Shown: positions 15,718 through 25,452, numbered from the stretch's first letter. The stretch is DNA of 64,000 nucleotides from WTGJ01 sp965237765 (GCA_965237765.1 OZ250157.1:496001-560000); one strand, 5' to 3'. A program made the numbers and translations. Notes: a model not told the origin generated them from the sequence alone.

Positions 15718-17743
15718 CGAGCGCCGGGGCGGGCAAACCCTGTTCACGCATGAAGGCGTTGAAGCTGACACTATCCAGCGTCTCGCGCTCCAGCAGGACT
15801 ACTACTAAAGCATCCAGAGCCGCGCGGCGCTCCTTCAAGAGGGTAACGGCGCGCTCGTAGGCCAGATTGAGGATCTGCTGCAATTCCTCATCGATGAGGC
15901 GCGCGGCCTCTTCACTGTAATCGCGCTGCTCGGCTAGCTCACGGCCGAGAAAGATGGCGCCATTGCTGCGGCCAAAGGCGCGCGGGCCCAGCTGTTCGCT
16001 CATGCCAAATTGCGTGACCATCGCCCGCGCGATTTGCGTAGCTTGCTGCAAGTCGTTGCTGGCGCCGGTGCTGAGTTGGCGGAAGACGATTTCCTCCGCA
16101 GCGCGCCCGCCCATAGCCGCGGTAATCTGATCCTCGAATTCTTCGCGCGTTTTCAGCATCGTATCGTCATTCAACAGTGGCATTACGTAACCACCCGCCC
16201 GCCCACGCGAGACGATGGAGATTTTATGTACCGGCAATGCGTGCTTGAGCAAATGGTGGAGGATGGCGTGGCCCGCCTCGTGATAGGCGATCTTGCGCTT
16301 TTCCGCCGTCGTGATGACGCGCGTGCGCCGCTCCGGCCCCATCACGACGCGTTCCATGCTCTCTTGCAACTCGCTCATGCCGATCGTCTTTAGATCCCGC
16401 CGCGCCGCTAAGATCGCCGATTCGTTGATCAGGTTTTCCAGATCAGCGCCATTGAAACCGGCGGTGATCTTCGCCAGCGCTTCCAGATCCGCATCATCGC
16501 CAATGGGCTTGCCGCGCGCGTGCACTTTCAAGATCTCGCGCCGCCCACCGACGTCCGGCATATCCATCAACACCTTGCGGTCGAAGCGGCCTGGGCGAAG
16601 CAAGGCGGGGTCGAGGATATCGGGGCGGTTGGTGGCGGCGATGATGATGATGTTTGTGCCCGTCTCGAAGCCATCCATCTCGACGAGAATCTGGTTGAGC
16701 GTCTGCTCGCGCTCGTCATGCCCACCGCCGAGGCCCGCGCCGCGATGCCGACCCACCGCGTCGATCTCATCGATGAAGACGATCGAGGGCGCCTCGCTCT
16801 TGGCTTTCTCGAAGAGATCGCGCACGCGGCTCGCGCCTACCCCGACGAACATCTCCACGAATTCCGAGCCGGAGATGCTAAAAAAGGGGACACACGCTTC
16901 GCCAGCGACCGCGCGCGCCAGCAGTGTTTTGCCGGTACCGGGTGGGCCAATCATCAAGACGCCCTTGGGTACGCGCGCGCCGAGGCGGATGAATTTTTCT
17001 GGTTCCTTGAGGAATTCGACGATTTCCGCCAACTCTTCTTTTGATTCATCCACGCCAGCGACATCGGCGAAAGTGACCTGCGGCCGCTCGGCATCCCGCG
17101 TGACGCGCGCACGGCTGCGGCCGAATCCCAACGTCTGATCGTTGTTGCCGCGCACCGAGCGCATCATCCGCCAGATCAGCCAGACGATGATGATCGTCGG
17201 GAAGATGGCCAGTGCCATTTGCAAGAGCACACCGGAGGTATTGTCCTGCGCCCGCGTGTAATACTCAAAAGTTTGCAATTCCCCTGGCTGCACTGCGTAA
17301 TAATTGGCGAGATGATCAAAGAGATTGACTTCTGGCTCCTTGGTGAAACCGATGGTAGTGTTGTTATCCAAACGGACAACGACTTCGCGCCCGCCGCGCT
17401 CGGTAATGCTGACGACACGGCTACTCTGAATCAGCGTTGCCAGATCGTTCCAATTGGTATCGGCGCCACGGTCGGTGGCATTCGGCAGGATATAGACGAA
17501 GAGAAAGGCGGCCACGAGCACAACACCGACCAGGATCCAGAGATTGCGCGCCTGGCGATTCGGGCCACCCTTGTCACCCGCCGACGGCTCTGTAGGATGA
17601 CCGGCTGGGCGCTTCGGCGGTGGCGTGGGTGGTGGCGTTTCAAATTTCGAGTGTTTCACGTGACCGTCACTCGCTTTCCAAGCGCGAGTGTAGCCCGCCG
17701 CAGCGCGCGGCGCAATGATGGGCAATCCACCACTACCGAACAT
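15704..17743 (-). CDS. ftsH: ATP-dependent zinc metalloprotease FtsH
   Basis: Up to 679 residues. A Pro-rich cytosolic N terminus precedes one transmembrane helix (LWILVGVVLVAAFLFVYIL), a short extracytoplasmic domain, a second helix (LLQMALAIFPTIIIVWLIW), then the AAA+ module with Walker A GPPGTGKT, Walker B IVFIDEID and the SRH, and the zinc protease motif HEAGH. FtsH degrades membrane and regulatory proteins in a hexamer at the inner membrane. The start is uncertain: ATG 17743 lacks a ribosome site, and GTG 17659 (giving VKHSKFETPPP) is an alternative. Divergent from the sigma factor gene. Confidence 0.95.
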   Translation of the reverse strand: MFGSGGLPIIAPRAAAGYTRAWKASDGHVKHSKFETPPPTPPPKRPAGHPTEPSAGDKGGPNRQARNLWILVGVVLVAAFLFVYILPNATDRGADTNWNDLATLIQSSRVVSITERGGREVVVRLDNNTTIGFTKEPEVNLFDHLANYYAVQPGELQTFEYYTRAQDNTSGVLLQMALAIFPTIIIVWLIWRMMRSVRGNNDQTLGFGRSRARVTRDAERPQVTFADVAGVDESKEELAEIVEFLKEPEKFIRLGARVPKGVLMIGPPGTGKTLLARAVAGEACVPFFSISGSEFVEMFVGVGASRVRDLFEKAKSEAPSIVFIDEIDAVGRHRGAGLGGGHDEREQTLNQILVEMDGFETGTNIIIIAATNRPDILDPALLRPGRFDRKVLMDMPDVGGRREILKVHARGKPIGDDADLEALAKITAGFNGADLENLINESAILAARRDLKTIGMSELQESMERVVMGPERRTRVITTAEKRKIAYHEAGHAILHHLLKHALPVHKISIVSRGRAGGYVMPLLNDDTMLKTREEFEDQITAAMGGRAAEEIVFRQLSTGASNDLQQATQIARAMVTQFGMSEQLGPRAFGRSNGAIFLGRELAEQRDYSEEAARLIDEELQQILNLAYERAVTLLKERRAALDALVVVLLERETLDSVSFNAFMREQGLPAPALANPA

Positions 17744-17749
17744 ACCATC

Positions 17750-17778
17750 TTGATAGCGCGGCTAACCGATTTTAGAAT
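17750..17778 (+). promoter_or_regulatory. Sigma-70 type promoter of the ECF sigma gene
   Basis: TTGATA (17750-17755), exactly 17 bases, TAGAAT (17773-17778). Transcription would start near 17785, leaving a very short leader before ATG 17796 or 17808. This excludes the TTG at 17781 as a start. Confidence 0.65.
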
Positions 17779-17807
17779 AGTTGTGCGATGAACGAATGGT
17801 TGGACGC

Positions 17808-18518
17808 ATGACGGCGCAATCCAACGAGCGCAGCAACGAAGAATGGCTGGCTGAGCTGCGTGACGATCAGGCAGCCGATTTCGCGCCCGCCCTAGCGGAT
17901 TTGCGCAACCGTTTGCGCCGCGCCGTCTATTATTACCTGCGTCAAGAACGCAGCGACCTCGCCAATACGGCCGAGCACGATTTGCGGCAATTGGCGGAAG
18001 ACCTCGCGCAGGATGCCACCCTGCGCGTCCTCGATAACCTGGATTCTTTCCGCGGTGATTCCCGCTTCACCACCTGGGCGACGAAGATCGCCGTACGCCT
18101 GGCCATTAGCGAGCTGCGCCGCGTTCGCTACCGCAACTTCAGCCTGGATGCCATCACGGCGCGCTTCGATGGTGATGACGCGCCGAGCAGCGGCGTCACC
18201 GAGGACGAGCTGCTCCCCTCGCAATACGCCGCCAACGTCGGCAGCCGGCCCAACCCCGGCCCGGAGGAATCGCTGGAACGGTCGGAAGTGTTGCGTGGCA
18301 TCCAGCAGGCGCTGCAAGAAAGCTTAACGCCGCGCCAACGCCAGGCGCTCGTGGCCGTCGTGCTGCAGGGCGTGCCGCTGGAAGTGGTCGCCGAGCAATT
18401 GGGAACGAACCGCAACGCGCTCTACAAGTTGCTGCACGACGCCCGCCGCAAGTTGCGCGCGCATATGGAAGCGCAGGGCCTCTCGTTGAATTACATGCAG
18501 CGGCTCTTCAGCAGCTGA
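17808..18518 (+). CDS. ECF-type RNA polymerase sigma factor
   Basis: About 236 residues. Region 2 includes LAEDLAQDATLRVLDNLDSFRGDSRFTTWATKIAVRLAISELRR (about 62-105), with the D-x-x-Q-D and F-x-x-W motifs that bind core polymerase and melt the -10 element. Region 4 (about 165-225) contains LTPRQRQALVAVVLQGVPLEVVAEQLGTNRNALYKLLHDARRKL written here in pieces: a helix-turn-helix. A linker of about 45 residues separates them. ATG 17808 or 17796 may be used; neither has a clear ribosome site. No anti-sigma gene follows directly: the next gene, recD2, converges with a gap of 8 bases. Confidence 0.9.
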   Translation: MTAQSNERSNEEWLAELRDDQAADFAPALADLRNRLRRAVYYYLRQERSDLANTAEHDLRQLAEDLAQDATLRVLDNLDSFRGDSRFTTWATKIAVRLAISELRRVRYRNFSLDAITARFDGDDAPSSGVTEDELLPSQYAANVGSRPNPGPEESLERSEVLRGIQQALQESLTPRQRQALVAVVLQGVPLEVVAEQLGTNRNALYKLLHDARRKLRAHMEAQGLSLNYMQRLFSS

Positions 18519-18526
18519 GCGAATCG

Positions 18527-20899
18527 CTACCAGTCAGAAGCGATATCTTCAGGTTTGAGTTTGGCACGAGGCTCTTCCGTGAGCAGATCGCTGAGGCGAC
18601 GGCCTTGCTGGCGCGCGGCGCGACCCTTGCCGAGACGCGCCGGATAATCACCCTTTAGCCGCGCCAGCAAGCCACTATACCTCTCCTCGACGATGTTGTT
18701 CTTTGCGGCCCGCGCCAGGGCCTGCTCGTTACCTACGATGATCACCTTCTCACGAGCGCGCGTAATCGCCGTGTAAAGCAGGTTGCGCTGCAACATGACA
18801 AAGTGCTGCATTAGCAGGGACATCACAACGACCGGGTATTCCGAACCCTGCGACTTGTGGATGGTAATACAATAGGCTGACGTGAGTTGATCCACTTCAT
18901 CGGATGAATATTCGACCAGGCGACGGTCAAATTGCACAGTGATTTGCCGCGTATCCGTATCCACCCGTTTGAGAAAGCCGATATCGCCGTTATACACTTC
19001 CTTATCGTAATTGTTTTTGGTCTGCATTAAGCGGTCGCCAATGCGGAAGATGTTTTCGCCGATTCTCAATTCGGAGCGGCCAGGCGGATTCAAGCGCCGC
19101 TGTAACAGGCGATTCAGGTTGCGCACACCCGCCACCCCTCCGTGCATCGGCGCCATCACCTGAATATCGCGCAGAGCATCGTATTGAGGGAATTCGCGCG
19201 GGATTCGCTCGCAAACCACTTCCACTAACAAATCGGCCGCTCTTTCCGCTTCTCGGGCATGGAAAAGGAAGAAATCGCGAAACCGGCGCCCTATCATGGG
19301 CATCTTGCCTTCGACAACCAGATGCGCATTCGAGATAATGGCGCTATCCGCCTCCTGGCGAAAGATCTGGCTCAAGCGCGTTACGGCAATTTCCCCCGAT
19401 TCAATACAATCCCGCAATACACGCCCGGCGCCCACGCTCGGCAACTGATCCACATCGCCCAATAATAGGAGATGTGACTCCGGCTTAATCCCTTTCAAGA
19501 GTTGCGAGAAAAGCATCAAATCGAGCATCGAAGCCTCATCCACGACGATGATATCCTCCTCGAATGGGTTGCCTTCATGATGCCTGGGCCGCCAGCGGCC
19601 TTTTTCAAAACTGAAACCGAGCAAGCGGTGGATGGTGCTGGCGGAGGAGCCGGTCGCCTCCTCCATGCGCTTGGCGGCGCGTCCGGTCGGCGCGGCGAGG
19701 GCATATTTCAAAGAGGGGCGCTCACGCAGGATCGCAATGAGGGTGCGCAGCGTCTCCGTTTTACCCGTCCCCGGCCCGCCGGTTAGGACGGAGACTTTGC
19801 ACTCATAAAGTGCGGCGATGGCCGCCAGCTGCTCGCTGGTGAGCGGTGTATCGCGGCGGCTGGAAGCGTCGTTGAGCGCCGCGCCCCATTGCTCTTTGCT
19901 CATCTTTTGCCGCAGCTCGCTCTCCGCGCTGAGCAAGAGACGCAAACGCCGCGCGCTGCTCCGTTCTGCCTCAAAATACTGCGGCAGATAAATAGCCCTT
20001 TCCGCTTGGGAGCCCCGTCGGAATAGCTCTTCGCGCAGTTCGCTCGATTGTAGGCTCAGCTCGAGCTCGTTCGCCACCGCCTTCGGATCCACGACCCCCA
20101 GTTGCTCGACTGCCCGTTGGCACAGCTGATCCGCCGGCAAGTAGGTGTTGCCATCAAATGTTGCCCTCTCCAACTGGTGGCTGAGGTTGGCGCGGATCCG
20201 ATAGGGCGATTGCTCGGGGACGCCCATCTGCTGCGCGATATTATCCGCCCGCAAAAAGCCGATGCCATAGACTTCCTGCGCGAGCATATAAGGGTTGGCC
20301 CGCACTCGCGCGATGGTCTCTTTGCCATAGGTGGAATGGATGCGGCGGGCGATAGCGGGAGAAATGCCCAGGCTGAACAGGAATTCCATCCCCTCACGGC
20401 TATCGGCGTTATCCCGGATATATTTCACCAAGTTTCGCAGCACCTCTTTCTTCACATTGTTAAGTGTGAGCAGGCGCTCAGGCTCCTTACGCAGGATGCG
20501 CGGCAATCGCTCTTCGCCAAAATGCGCGATGATGCGTTCCACCGAAACAGGGCCGATGCCCTTCACCTGCTGGAGATAGACCCTCGTCCCATTGATATCG
20601 CCAGGCAATTGGGCCTGATGTTCTTTGCATTCGAATTGTCTTCCGTAGCGAGGGTGCAGCACCCAGCGTCCTTCGCAACTCAGTGATAACCCTTCGCTGA
20701 CGCCGGGAAAAATGCCAGTAACCGTGATAAGACCTTCATTACTGATGGCGTCAGCTGGCGCGACCGCGTCATCGATGGGCCGCAGGCGGATCACCGCATA
20801 ATCATTTTCTTCGTTATAGAAAGTTACGCGATGCACGGCACCCGTCAATTGCGCGCCGCTCTCTTCTTCAATTGCGGAAAGCAAACGTTCCTGCTTCAT
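18527..20899 (-). CDS. recD2: RecD2-type ATP-dependent DNA helicase
   Basis: 790 residues, the size of RecD2 proteins, which act without RecBC. An N-terminal OB-like domain and helix-hairpin-helix motifs (VKGIGPVSVERIIAHFG; LGISPAIARRIHSTYG; VYGIGFLRADNIAQQMG) precede the SF1B motor: Walker A GGPGTGKTET, a GRAAKRM motif, Walker B IIVVDEASML, LLLGDVDQLPSVGAG and the C-terminal YCITIHKSQGSEYP plus LLYTAITRAREKV. It unwinds DNA 5' to 3', probably in repair. Convergent with the sigma gene; the peptide permease operon lies upstream on the same strand, 29 bases away. Confidence 0.95.
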   Translation of the reverse strand: MKQERLLSAIEEESGAQLTGAVHRVTFYNEENDYAVIRLRPIDDAVAPADAISNEGLITVTGIFPGVSEGLSLSCEGRWVLHPRYGRQFECKEHQAQLPGDINGTRVYLQQVKGIGPVSVERIIAHFGEERLPRILRKEPERLLTLNNVKKEVLRNLVKYIRDNADSREGMEFLFSLGISPAIARRIHSTYGKETIARVRANPYMLAQEVYGIGFLRADNIAQQMGVPEQSPYRIRANLSHQLERATFDGNTYLPADQLCQRAVEQLGVVDPKAVANELELSLQSSELREELFRRGSQAERAIYLPQYFEAERSSARRLRLLLSAESELRQKMSKEQWGAALNDASSRRDTPLTSEQLAAIAALYECKVSVLTGGPGTGKTETLRTLIAILRERPSLKYALAAPTGRAAKRMEEATGSSASTIHRLLGFSFEKGRWRPRHHEGNPFEEDIIVVDEASMLDLMLFSQLLKGIKPESHLLLLGDVDQLPSVGAGRVLRDCIESGEIAVTRLSQIFRQEADSAIISNAHLVVEGKMPMIGRRFRDFFLFHAREAERAADLLVEVVCERIPREFPQYDALRDIQVMAPMHGGVAGVRNLNRLLQRRLNPPGRSELRIGENIFRIGDRLMQTKNNYDKEVYNGDIGFLKRVDTDTRQITVQFDRRLVEYSSDEVDQLTSAYCITIHKSQGSEYPVVVMSLLMQHFVMLQRNLLYTAITRAREKVIIVGNEQALARAAKNNIVEERYSGLLARLKGDYPARLGKGRAARQQGRRLSDLLTEEPRAKLKPEDIASDW

Positions 20900-20928
20900 C
20901 CTTCATCGTCCGCTTGCCGCGCCGCCGC

Positions 20929-22605
20929 TCAATCCACCCCGCGCAGGCGCGGGTCCAGCGCATCCCGCAAGCCATCACCCAGGAAATTGAAGGCGAACAT
21001 GATGAAGAATAAGGCCAGCGCCGGGAAGATCGCCTGGAATGGAAATTCGCGGATCTGCTCCGCCCCCTCGGAAATCATCGCTCCCCAGCTCGGCGTCGGC
21101 GGGTTCACGCCCAACCCGATGAAGCTCAAGAAGGCTTCGTAGGCGATATAGGAGGGGATCGTCAACGTCTCCGCCACGACGATCGGCCCGAGGATATTGG
21201 GAAAGATATGCGCGAACATGACCCGGCGCGTCGGCGCGCCCAGCGAATGCGCCGCCTCTACGTATTCCCGCTCGCGGACGCTCAGCACCTGCCCACGCGT
21301 CAGGCGGGCCATCGGCGCCCAGGAAGTGATCCCGATACCGATCGCGATGAAGAACATCCCGCCCAGCGCATTGTCGATCCGGTTAAGCAAGCGCGCAAAG
21401 GTCAGTGGCCGCTCCAGCGACACACGCATCCCTGCCCGATGTTCGCTAGCCACTGTGTCATCCGCGCCGCGCTCAACCGTGAGGATGAGATGTTGCTCAA
21501 ACACATAATCCCGCTCGAGGACCGTCAGTGTTTCTCGTTCGATGTGGATGATGCGCACGCCGCGGAACTCGGTGGCGACATTCGGATCCAAGGCGATTTC
21601 CGTGCTCGTCGCATCCAATTCGTCAACCAGCGAAACGGCTGTGTTGCCGCTCACGAAAGTCGTGCGGAAGAAGGCCATCAGCAAGATGATGAGCAGGATC
21701 GTCGGGAAGGCATACATGATGTCGACGATGCGCATCATGATGTTATCGACGCGACCGCTCATATAACCTGAGATCAAGCCGAAAACGATGCCCACAAGCA
21801 GGCTGACGGTCGAGCCGATCAGCGCCACCGCCAGCGAAATTCGCGCGCCATACATCAAGCGAGAGAGCAAATCGCGCCCCAGCGCGTCCGCGCCAAGCGA
21901 ATAGCTATTATCAACGGTCACATAGCCGAAATTCGGGTTGCGAAGGAAGATCGTCGTCTCAGTGATATAGACCGTGCCAACGCAAAGGCGCGGCCGCGTG
22001 CCATCATCCCGTAGCGCGCAACCTTCGTTATTGGCGACGTTGGTCAGGCGGGCGACGTACTGCTCGGCGCTGGCCGTGTGTTGCGCCAGGATATCGCCCG
22101 GCAGGACGCTGTCACCATCCTCCACGAAAAGCTCCCAACCGCTACTGATGTCAAATTCTTCCACTGGCGCCTGGGTAATGATGAGCTTGTTGCCCTCAAC
22201 GAAGAGGACACCCGCCATCAGGTTGGTGTATTCAGTGGTCGTGCCGCGGCGCGTGGAGCTGCCCAACAAAGTACCCGTTGCGACGCGCTCGCCCGGCGCG
22301 ACATTCAGTTCCGTGCCCGGATTAATGGTGATTTCTTCATTTTTCGGGAGGATCGAAGGAAAGGTATCGATGACCCATTGCGGCGCGGAATTTTGAGAGG
22401 TGAGGGTTTGTGTTTCGTAGGATTGCGGCGCGAGGTCGCTGGCGAAAAACGCGACCAAGAAATTAATAACGATGATGATGAAACCGACCACAGCAGCGCG
22501 GTTGCGCAATAATCGCAGCAGTGCATCCAGCCAGAGCCCGCGTGAGCGCCGCTCTTCCGCCACATTAGTTATGCCGTTGCCGATAGTCTCCGCCGATTGC
22601 GCCAT
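20929..22605 (-). CDS. DppC/OppC-type ABC permease with two large inserted domains
   Basis: 558 residues, against about 300 for the family. The normal core is there: N-terminal helix (41-57), the SLGADALGRDLLSRL segment (about 237-251), five further helices and the EAA loop EREYVEAAHSLGAP that docks the ATPase. Between helix 1 and the core lies an insertion at about 88-225 whose repeats APGERVATGTLLGS and VEDGDSVLPGDILAQ look like the turns of a barrel-sandwich (lipoyl-like) hybrid fold. A second insertion of about 90 residues (about 318-410) breaks the helix 3-4 loop. Both face outside. ATG 22605 with AGAGGAT upstream is favoured over TTG 22608. Part of the peptide importer operon, which lacks ATPase genes. 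Confidence 0.88.
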   Translation of the reverse strand: MAQSAETIGNGITNVAEERRSRGLWLDALLRLLRNRAAVVGFIIIVINFLVAFFASDLAPQSYETQTLTSQNSAPQWVIDTFPSILPKNEEITINPGTELNVAPGERVATGTLLGSSTRRGTTTEYTNLMAGVLFVEGNKLIITQAPVEEFDISSGWELFVEDGDSVLPGDILAQHTASAEQYVARLTNVANNEGCALRDDGTRPRLCVGTVYITETTIFLRNPNFGYVTVDNSYSLGADALGRDLLSRLMYGARISLAVALIGSTVSLLVGIVFGLISGYMSGRVDNIMMRIVDIMYAFPTILLIILLMAFFRTTFVSGNTAVSLVDELDATSTEIALDPNVATEFRGVRIIHIERETLTVLERDYVFEQHLILTVERGADDTVASEHRAGMRVSLERPLTFARLLNRIDNALGGMFFIAIGIGITSWAPMARLTRGQVLSVREREYVEAAHSLGAPTRRVMFAHIFPNILGPIVVAETLTIPSYIAYEAFLSFIGLGVNPPTPSWGAMISEGAEQIREFPFQAIFPALALFFIMFAFNFLGDGLRDALDPRLRGVD

Positions 22606-22628
22606 CAACTCATCCTCTTAATTTTCAC

Positions 22629-23663
22629 TCAGATATAGCGGATGCGCGGGTCCAGCCAGGCGTAAGTGATATCCACCAGCATATTGGCGACCACGAGGAA
22701 CATCGTGAAGAGCAATATCGTGCCCATAATGACCGGGTAATCGCGGTTGGTGATGCTGACGATGAAATAACGCCCAAGTCCCGGTATGGCGAATATTTGT
22801 TCGATGACGAAGGTGCCCGTCAGCAAGATGGCAAAAAGCGGGCCGAGGATGGTTACTACTGGGATGAGGGCGTTACGCAGGGCGTGAATGATGATAACGC
22901 GCCGCTCGGGCAAACCTTTAGCGCGGGCCGTATCCATGTAATCTTCATCCAGCACCTGCAACAGACTGGCGCGCGTCAGGCGGGCGATGAGCGCCGAAGA
23001 AGAGAAACCCAGCGCCAGCGCCGGCAGGAAAAAACGGGCGAAGTCGGAATAACCCTCCGCAGACCATGTTACCGGGAACCACCGCAATTCCACGCCAAAG
23101 ATATAACGCAGCACCGGCCCCAGCACGATAGCCGGCACGGAAACGCCGACAATCGCCACGCCCATCGAGCCATAATCCATCAGCGTGTTGCGGCGCAGCG
23201 CGGCGAAAATCCCCAATGGCACACCAATGGTGATCGCCACGACCATCGCTGCCAAACCCAATTGCAACGAGACCGGCAAGTTCTGGCGGATGATGTCGTT
23301 CACGGTGCGGGCGCCGGCGCCGCGGTAGGACGGGCCAAAATTCATCCAGCGCACATAGGTACCATGCTCTCCCAATGGCAAACGGATGTTGATGAGGTAC
23401 TCGCCCTTGCCGAAGGTCGCCGCCGCCGCGCCCGCTGTCAGCCGTGGGATGATGATATCCGCCATGTAGTCGATGTATTGCTGCACCAACGGCGCGTCCA
23501 GGTTGTATTTCGCTTCCAGCCGCGCAATGACTTGCAGCGGCAATTGCTTCTCGCGCGTGAACGGGCCGCCGGGGATGGCGTGCATGAGCAAGAAGGTGAT
23601 GACGGAAACAAGGAAGAGCACGATCACGGTGAAGCCAGCACGCCGTACCAGAAATCGACCCAT
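22629..23663 (-). CDS. DppB/OppB-type ABC permease
   Basis: 344 residues. MGRFLVRRAGFTVIVLFLVSV starts the first helix, LMHAIPGGPF is the family N-terminal signature, and DEDYMDTARAKGLPERRVI is the EAA loop. The extracytoplasmic loop after helix 1 is longer than usual (about 60-130) because of a Gly-rich piece. It forms the channel with the DppC-type partner encoded 23 bases downstream and moves peptides or nickel-like solutes delivered by the binding protein encoded upstream. ATG 23663 begins the standard N terminus; a GTG at 23672 with GGAAG before it is an alternative. Confidence 0.92.
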   Translation of the reverse strand: MGRFLVRRAGFTVIVLFLVSVITFLLMHAIPGGPFTREKQLPLQVIARLEAKYNLDAPLVQQYIDYMADIIIPRLTAGAAAATFGKGEYLINIRLPLGEHGTYVRWMNFGPSYRGAGARTVNDIIRQNLPVSLQLGLAAMVVAITIGVPLGIFAALRRNTLMDYGSMGVAIVGVSVPAIVLGPVLRYIFGVELRWFPVTWSAEGYSDFARFFLPALALGFSSSALIARLTRASLLQVLDEDYMDTARAKGLPERRVIIIHALRNALIPVVTILGPLFAILLTGTFVIEQIFAIPGLGRYFIVSITNRDYPVIMGTILLFTMFLVVANMLVDITYAWLDPRIRYI

Positions 23664-23691
23664 ATCCTTCACTCGCTTCCTTATAGCATGA

Positions 23692-23716
23692 GGGAGGGAG
23701 CGCAACACTCCCTCCC
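23692..23716 (-). terminator. Intercistronic hairpin between binding protein and permease genes
   Basis: Perfect 9-bp stem, GGGAGGGAG on both strands of the repeat (23692-23700 with 23708-23716), 7-base loop, no long U-tract. It sits after the binding-protein stop and before the permease start, the place where a partial terminator or RNA-stabilising hairpin raises binding-protein output. Confidence 0.6.
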
Positions 23717-23769
23717 CCTTACTGCTGACAGTTGCGCAACTCGCTTACAAGCGCTGTTTTGCCGACCTT

Positions 23770-25452
23770 TTACTCGCCGACATCCCATTTCTCGTAGCGG
23801 TCCTGGAAGAGCACCGAGAAGGTGCGATTGATATTTGGCTTGGTCATCTGGACGTTGGTGTACCAGTAGATGGGCGAGATGGCCGCGTCTTCGTAGACCA
23901 GGATGTTCTCGGCGGCCGCGTACAGCTCACGGCGCGCTTCGGTATCGTCTAGCGTAACTGCCTCATCCACCAGGGCGTCGTATTCCTCACTCACCCAGTT
24001 GGTGTTATTAAAGGAAGAGGTCGAGCGCCAGACGTCCGAGTTGTAGTTGTGCGCGTCGAGGTAATCGGCGCACCAACCGAGGCGATAGATCTGCGGCGCG
24101 TCCTCGCGGACGGTCGCCAGGTAGACAGCCCATTCCTGGTTGGCGATGTTGACGTCGATACCCAGCGTCTCCGCCCACATTTGCTGGATCGCCTGGGCGA
24201 TGTTCGCGTGGCCTTCGCTGGTGTTGTGCATCAGCGTAATCTGCGGCAGCTCGGAAGCGTCGCTCACACCCAATTCCTCCAGACCCAGCGCCATCTCAGC
24301 CTGCGCCTCTTCGGCGTCGAACCAGACGCCGAGGTCGGGGTGCGTTTCCAGCGTCGGCGCGGCGGCCAAACCAGGGCGCGCGAACCATTGCGCTGGGATC
24401 TGCTCAGCCTTCAATACGTTATCCACCAACGACTGGCGGTCGATGGCGAAGGAGAGCGCGCGGCGGATATGCACGCTATTCATCGGTTCTTTGGCGGTGT
24501 TGAAACCGTAGTAGTAGGAGCAGGTGTCATAGCCGATGCTCAGCTCTTCGCTCAGAACCGGATCGTTCTTGATGCGGTCGAGCGCGCTCTGCGGCACAGA
24601 GGTCACGATATCGAGCGCGCCCGCTTCATAAGCGTCCAGCTGCGCGGAAGCTTCCAGCATCAGCCAGGTGACTTCGTCCACGACCGATGCGGGCATAGTT
24701 TCGGTGCCCGCCCACAAGGGATTGCGCGTGATGGTGATGGATTCATCATGCAGCCATTCCTTCAGCGCGAAGGGGCCGAAGCTGGGATAATTGCCCGCTT
24801 CCGTCCATTCGTCACCGTACATTTCTACGACTTCCTGCAGCTGCGGCATCGCCATCCACATGCCGAAGATGGCCGGCACGAAGGCGTTGGCCGCTATCGC
24901 TTCGACCTGCACGGTGTAATCATCCAGGGCGGTGATGCCGACGACATCGAAGCTATCGGCCTCGCCACTATTATAGGCTGCCGCGCCGGCAACCCAATCG
25001 GCCAGCACATAGGCGTAATCGGAACCGGTCTCGGGGTCCAGCGTGCGGCCCCAGCCATAGACGACATCATGCGCGTTCACATAGCGCGGGTTGCCATCGG
25101 CGTCTGTGATGCCAACGACTTCGCCAGCATCAGTGTCATAATGCACCCACTGGATACCTTCGCGCAGGTGGAAGGTGTAGGTGGTGCCGTCCACCTCCCA
25201 GCTATGGGCCAGGCCAGGCTCAAGTTCGGCCGTTACTTCGTGCTGCGAGGTCAGGCCGACATAAGTGCTCAGCACGATGGCAATCGAGCTGGTGTCGGTG
25301 CCGATCGAAGGATCGATAGAAGGCACATCGCCGGAAAGGAAGGCGGTGGTGATCGACTTCATCCCGTCTTGCGCGCCAATACCGCCCGCAAACGTCATCA
25401 TCAGCGCCAGCGCGACGATCAGCAGCGCGCTCTTGCGAAAATTCTTCTCCAT
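23770..25452 (-). CDS. Peptide ABC transporter substrate-binding protein (family 5)
   Basis: 560 residues with a signal peptide (1-27, ending GGIGAQ); the site has no lipobox Cys. The mature part follows the OppA/DppA pattern: ELEPGLAHSWEVDGTTYTFHLREGIQW near the N terminus, AHDVVYGWGRTLDP, and VHIRRALSFAIDRQSLV in the middle. It captures peptides outside the cell for the two permeases encoded downstream. AAGGAGA 7 bases before ATG gives strong translation. A hairpin follows the gene. No oppD/oppF ATPase genes lie in the window, so an ATPase from elsewhere must serve. Confidence 0.93.
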   Translation of the reverse strand: MEKNFRKSALLIVALALMMTFAGGIGAQDGMKSITTAFLSGDVPSIDPSIGTDTSSIAIVLSTYVGLTSQHEVTAELEPGLAHSWEVDGTTYTFHLREGIQWVHYDTDAGEVVGITDADGNPRYVNAHDVVYGWGRTLDPETGSDYAYVLADWVAGAAAYNSGEADSFDVVGITALDDYTVQVEAIAANAFVPAIFGMWMAMPQLQEVVEMYGDEWTEAGNYPSFGPFALKEWLHDESITITRNPLWAGTETMPASVVDEVTWLMLEASAQLDAYEAGALDIVTSVPQSALDRIKNDPVLSEELSIGYDTCSYYYGFNTAKEPMNSVHIRRALSFAIDRQSLVDNVLKAEQIPAQWFARPGLAAAPTLETHPDLGVWFDAEEAQAEMALGLEELGVSDASELPQITLMHNTSEGHANIAQAIQQMWAETLGIDVNIANQEWAVYLATVREDAPQIYRLGWCADYLDAHNYNSDVWRSTSSFNNTNWVSEEYDALVDEAVTLDDTEARRELYAAAENILVYEDAAISPIYWYTNVQMTKPNINRTFSVLFQDRYEKWDVGE

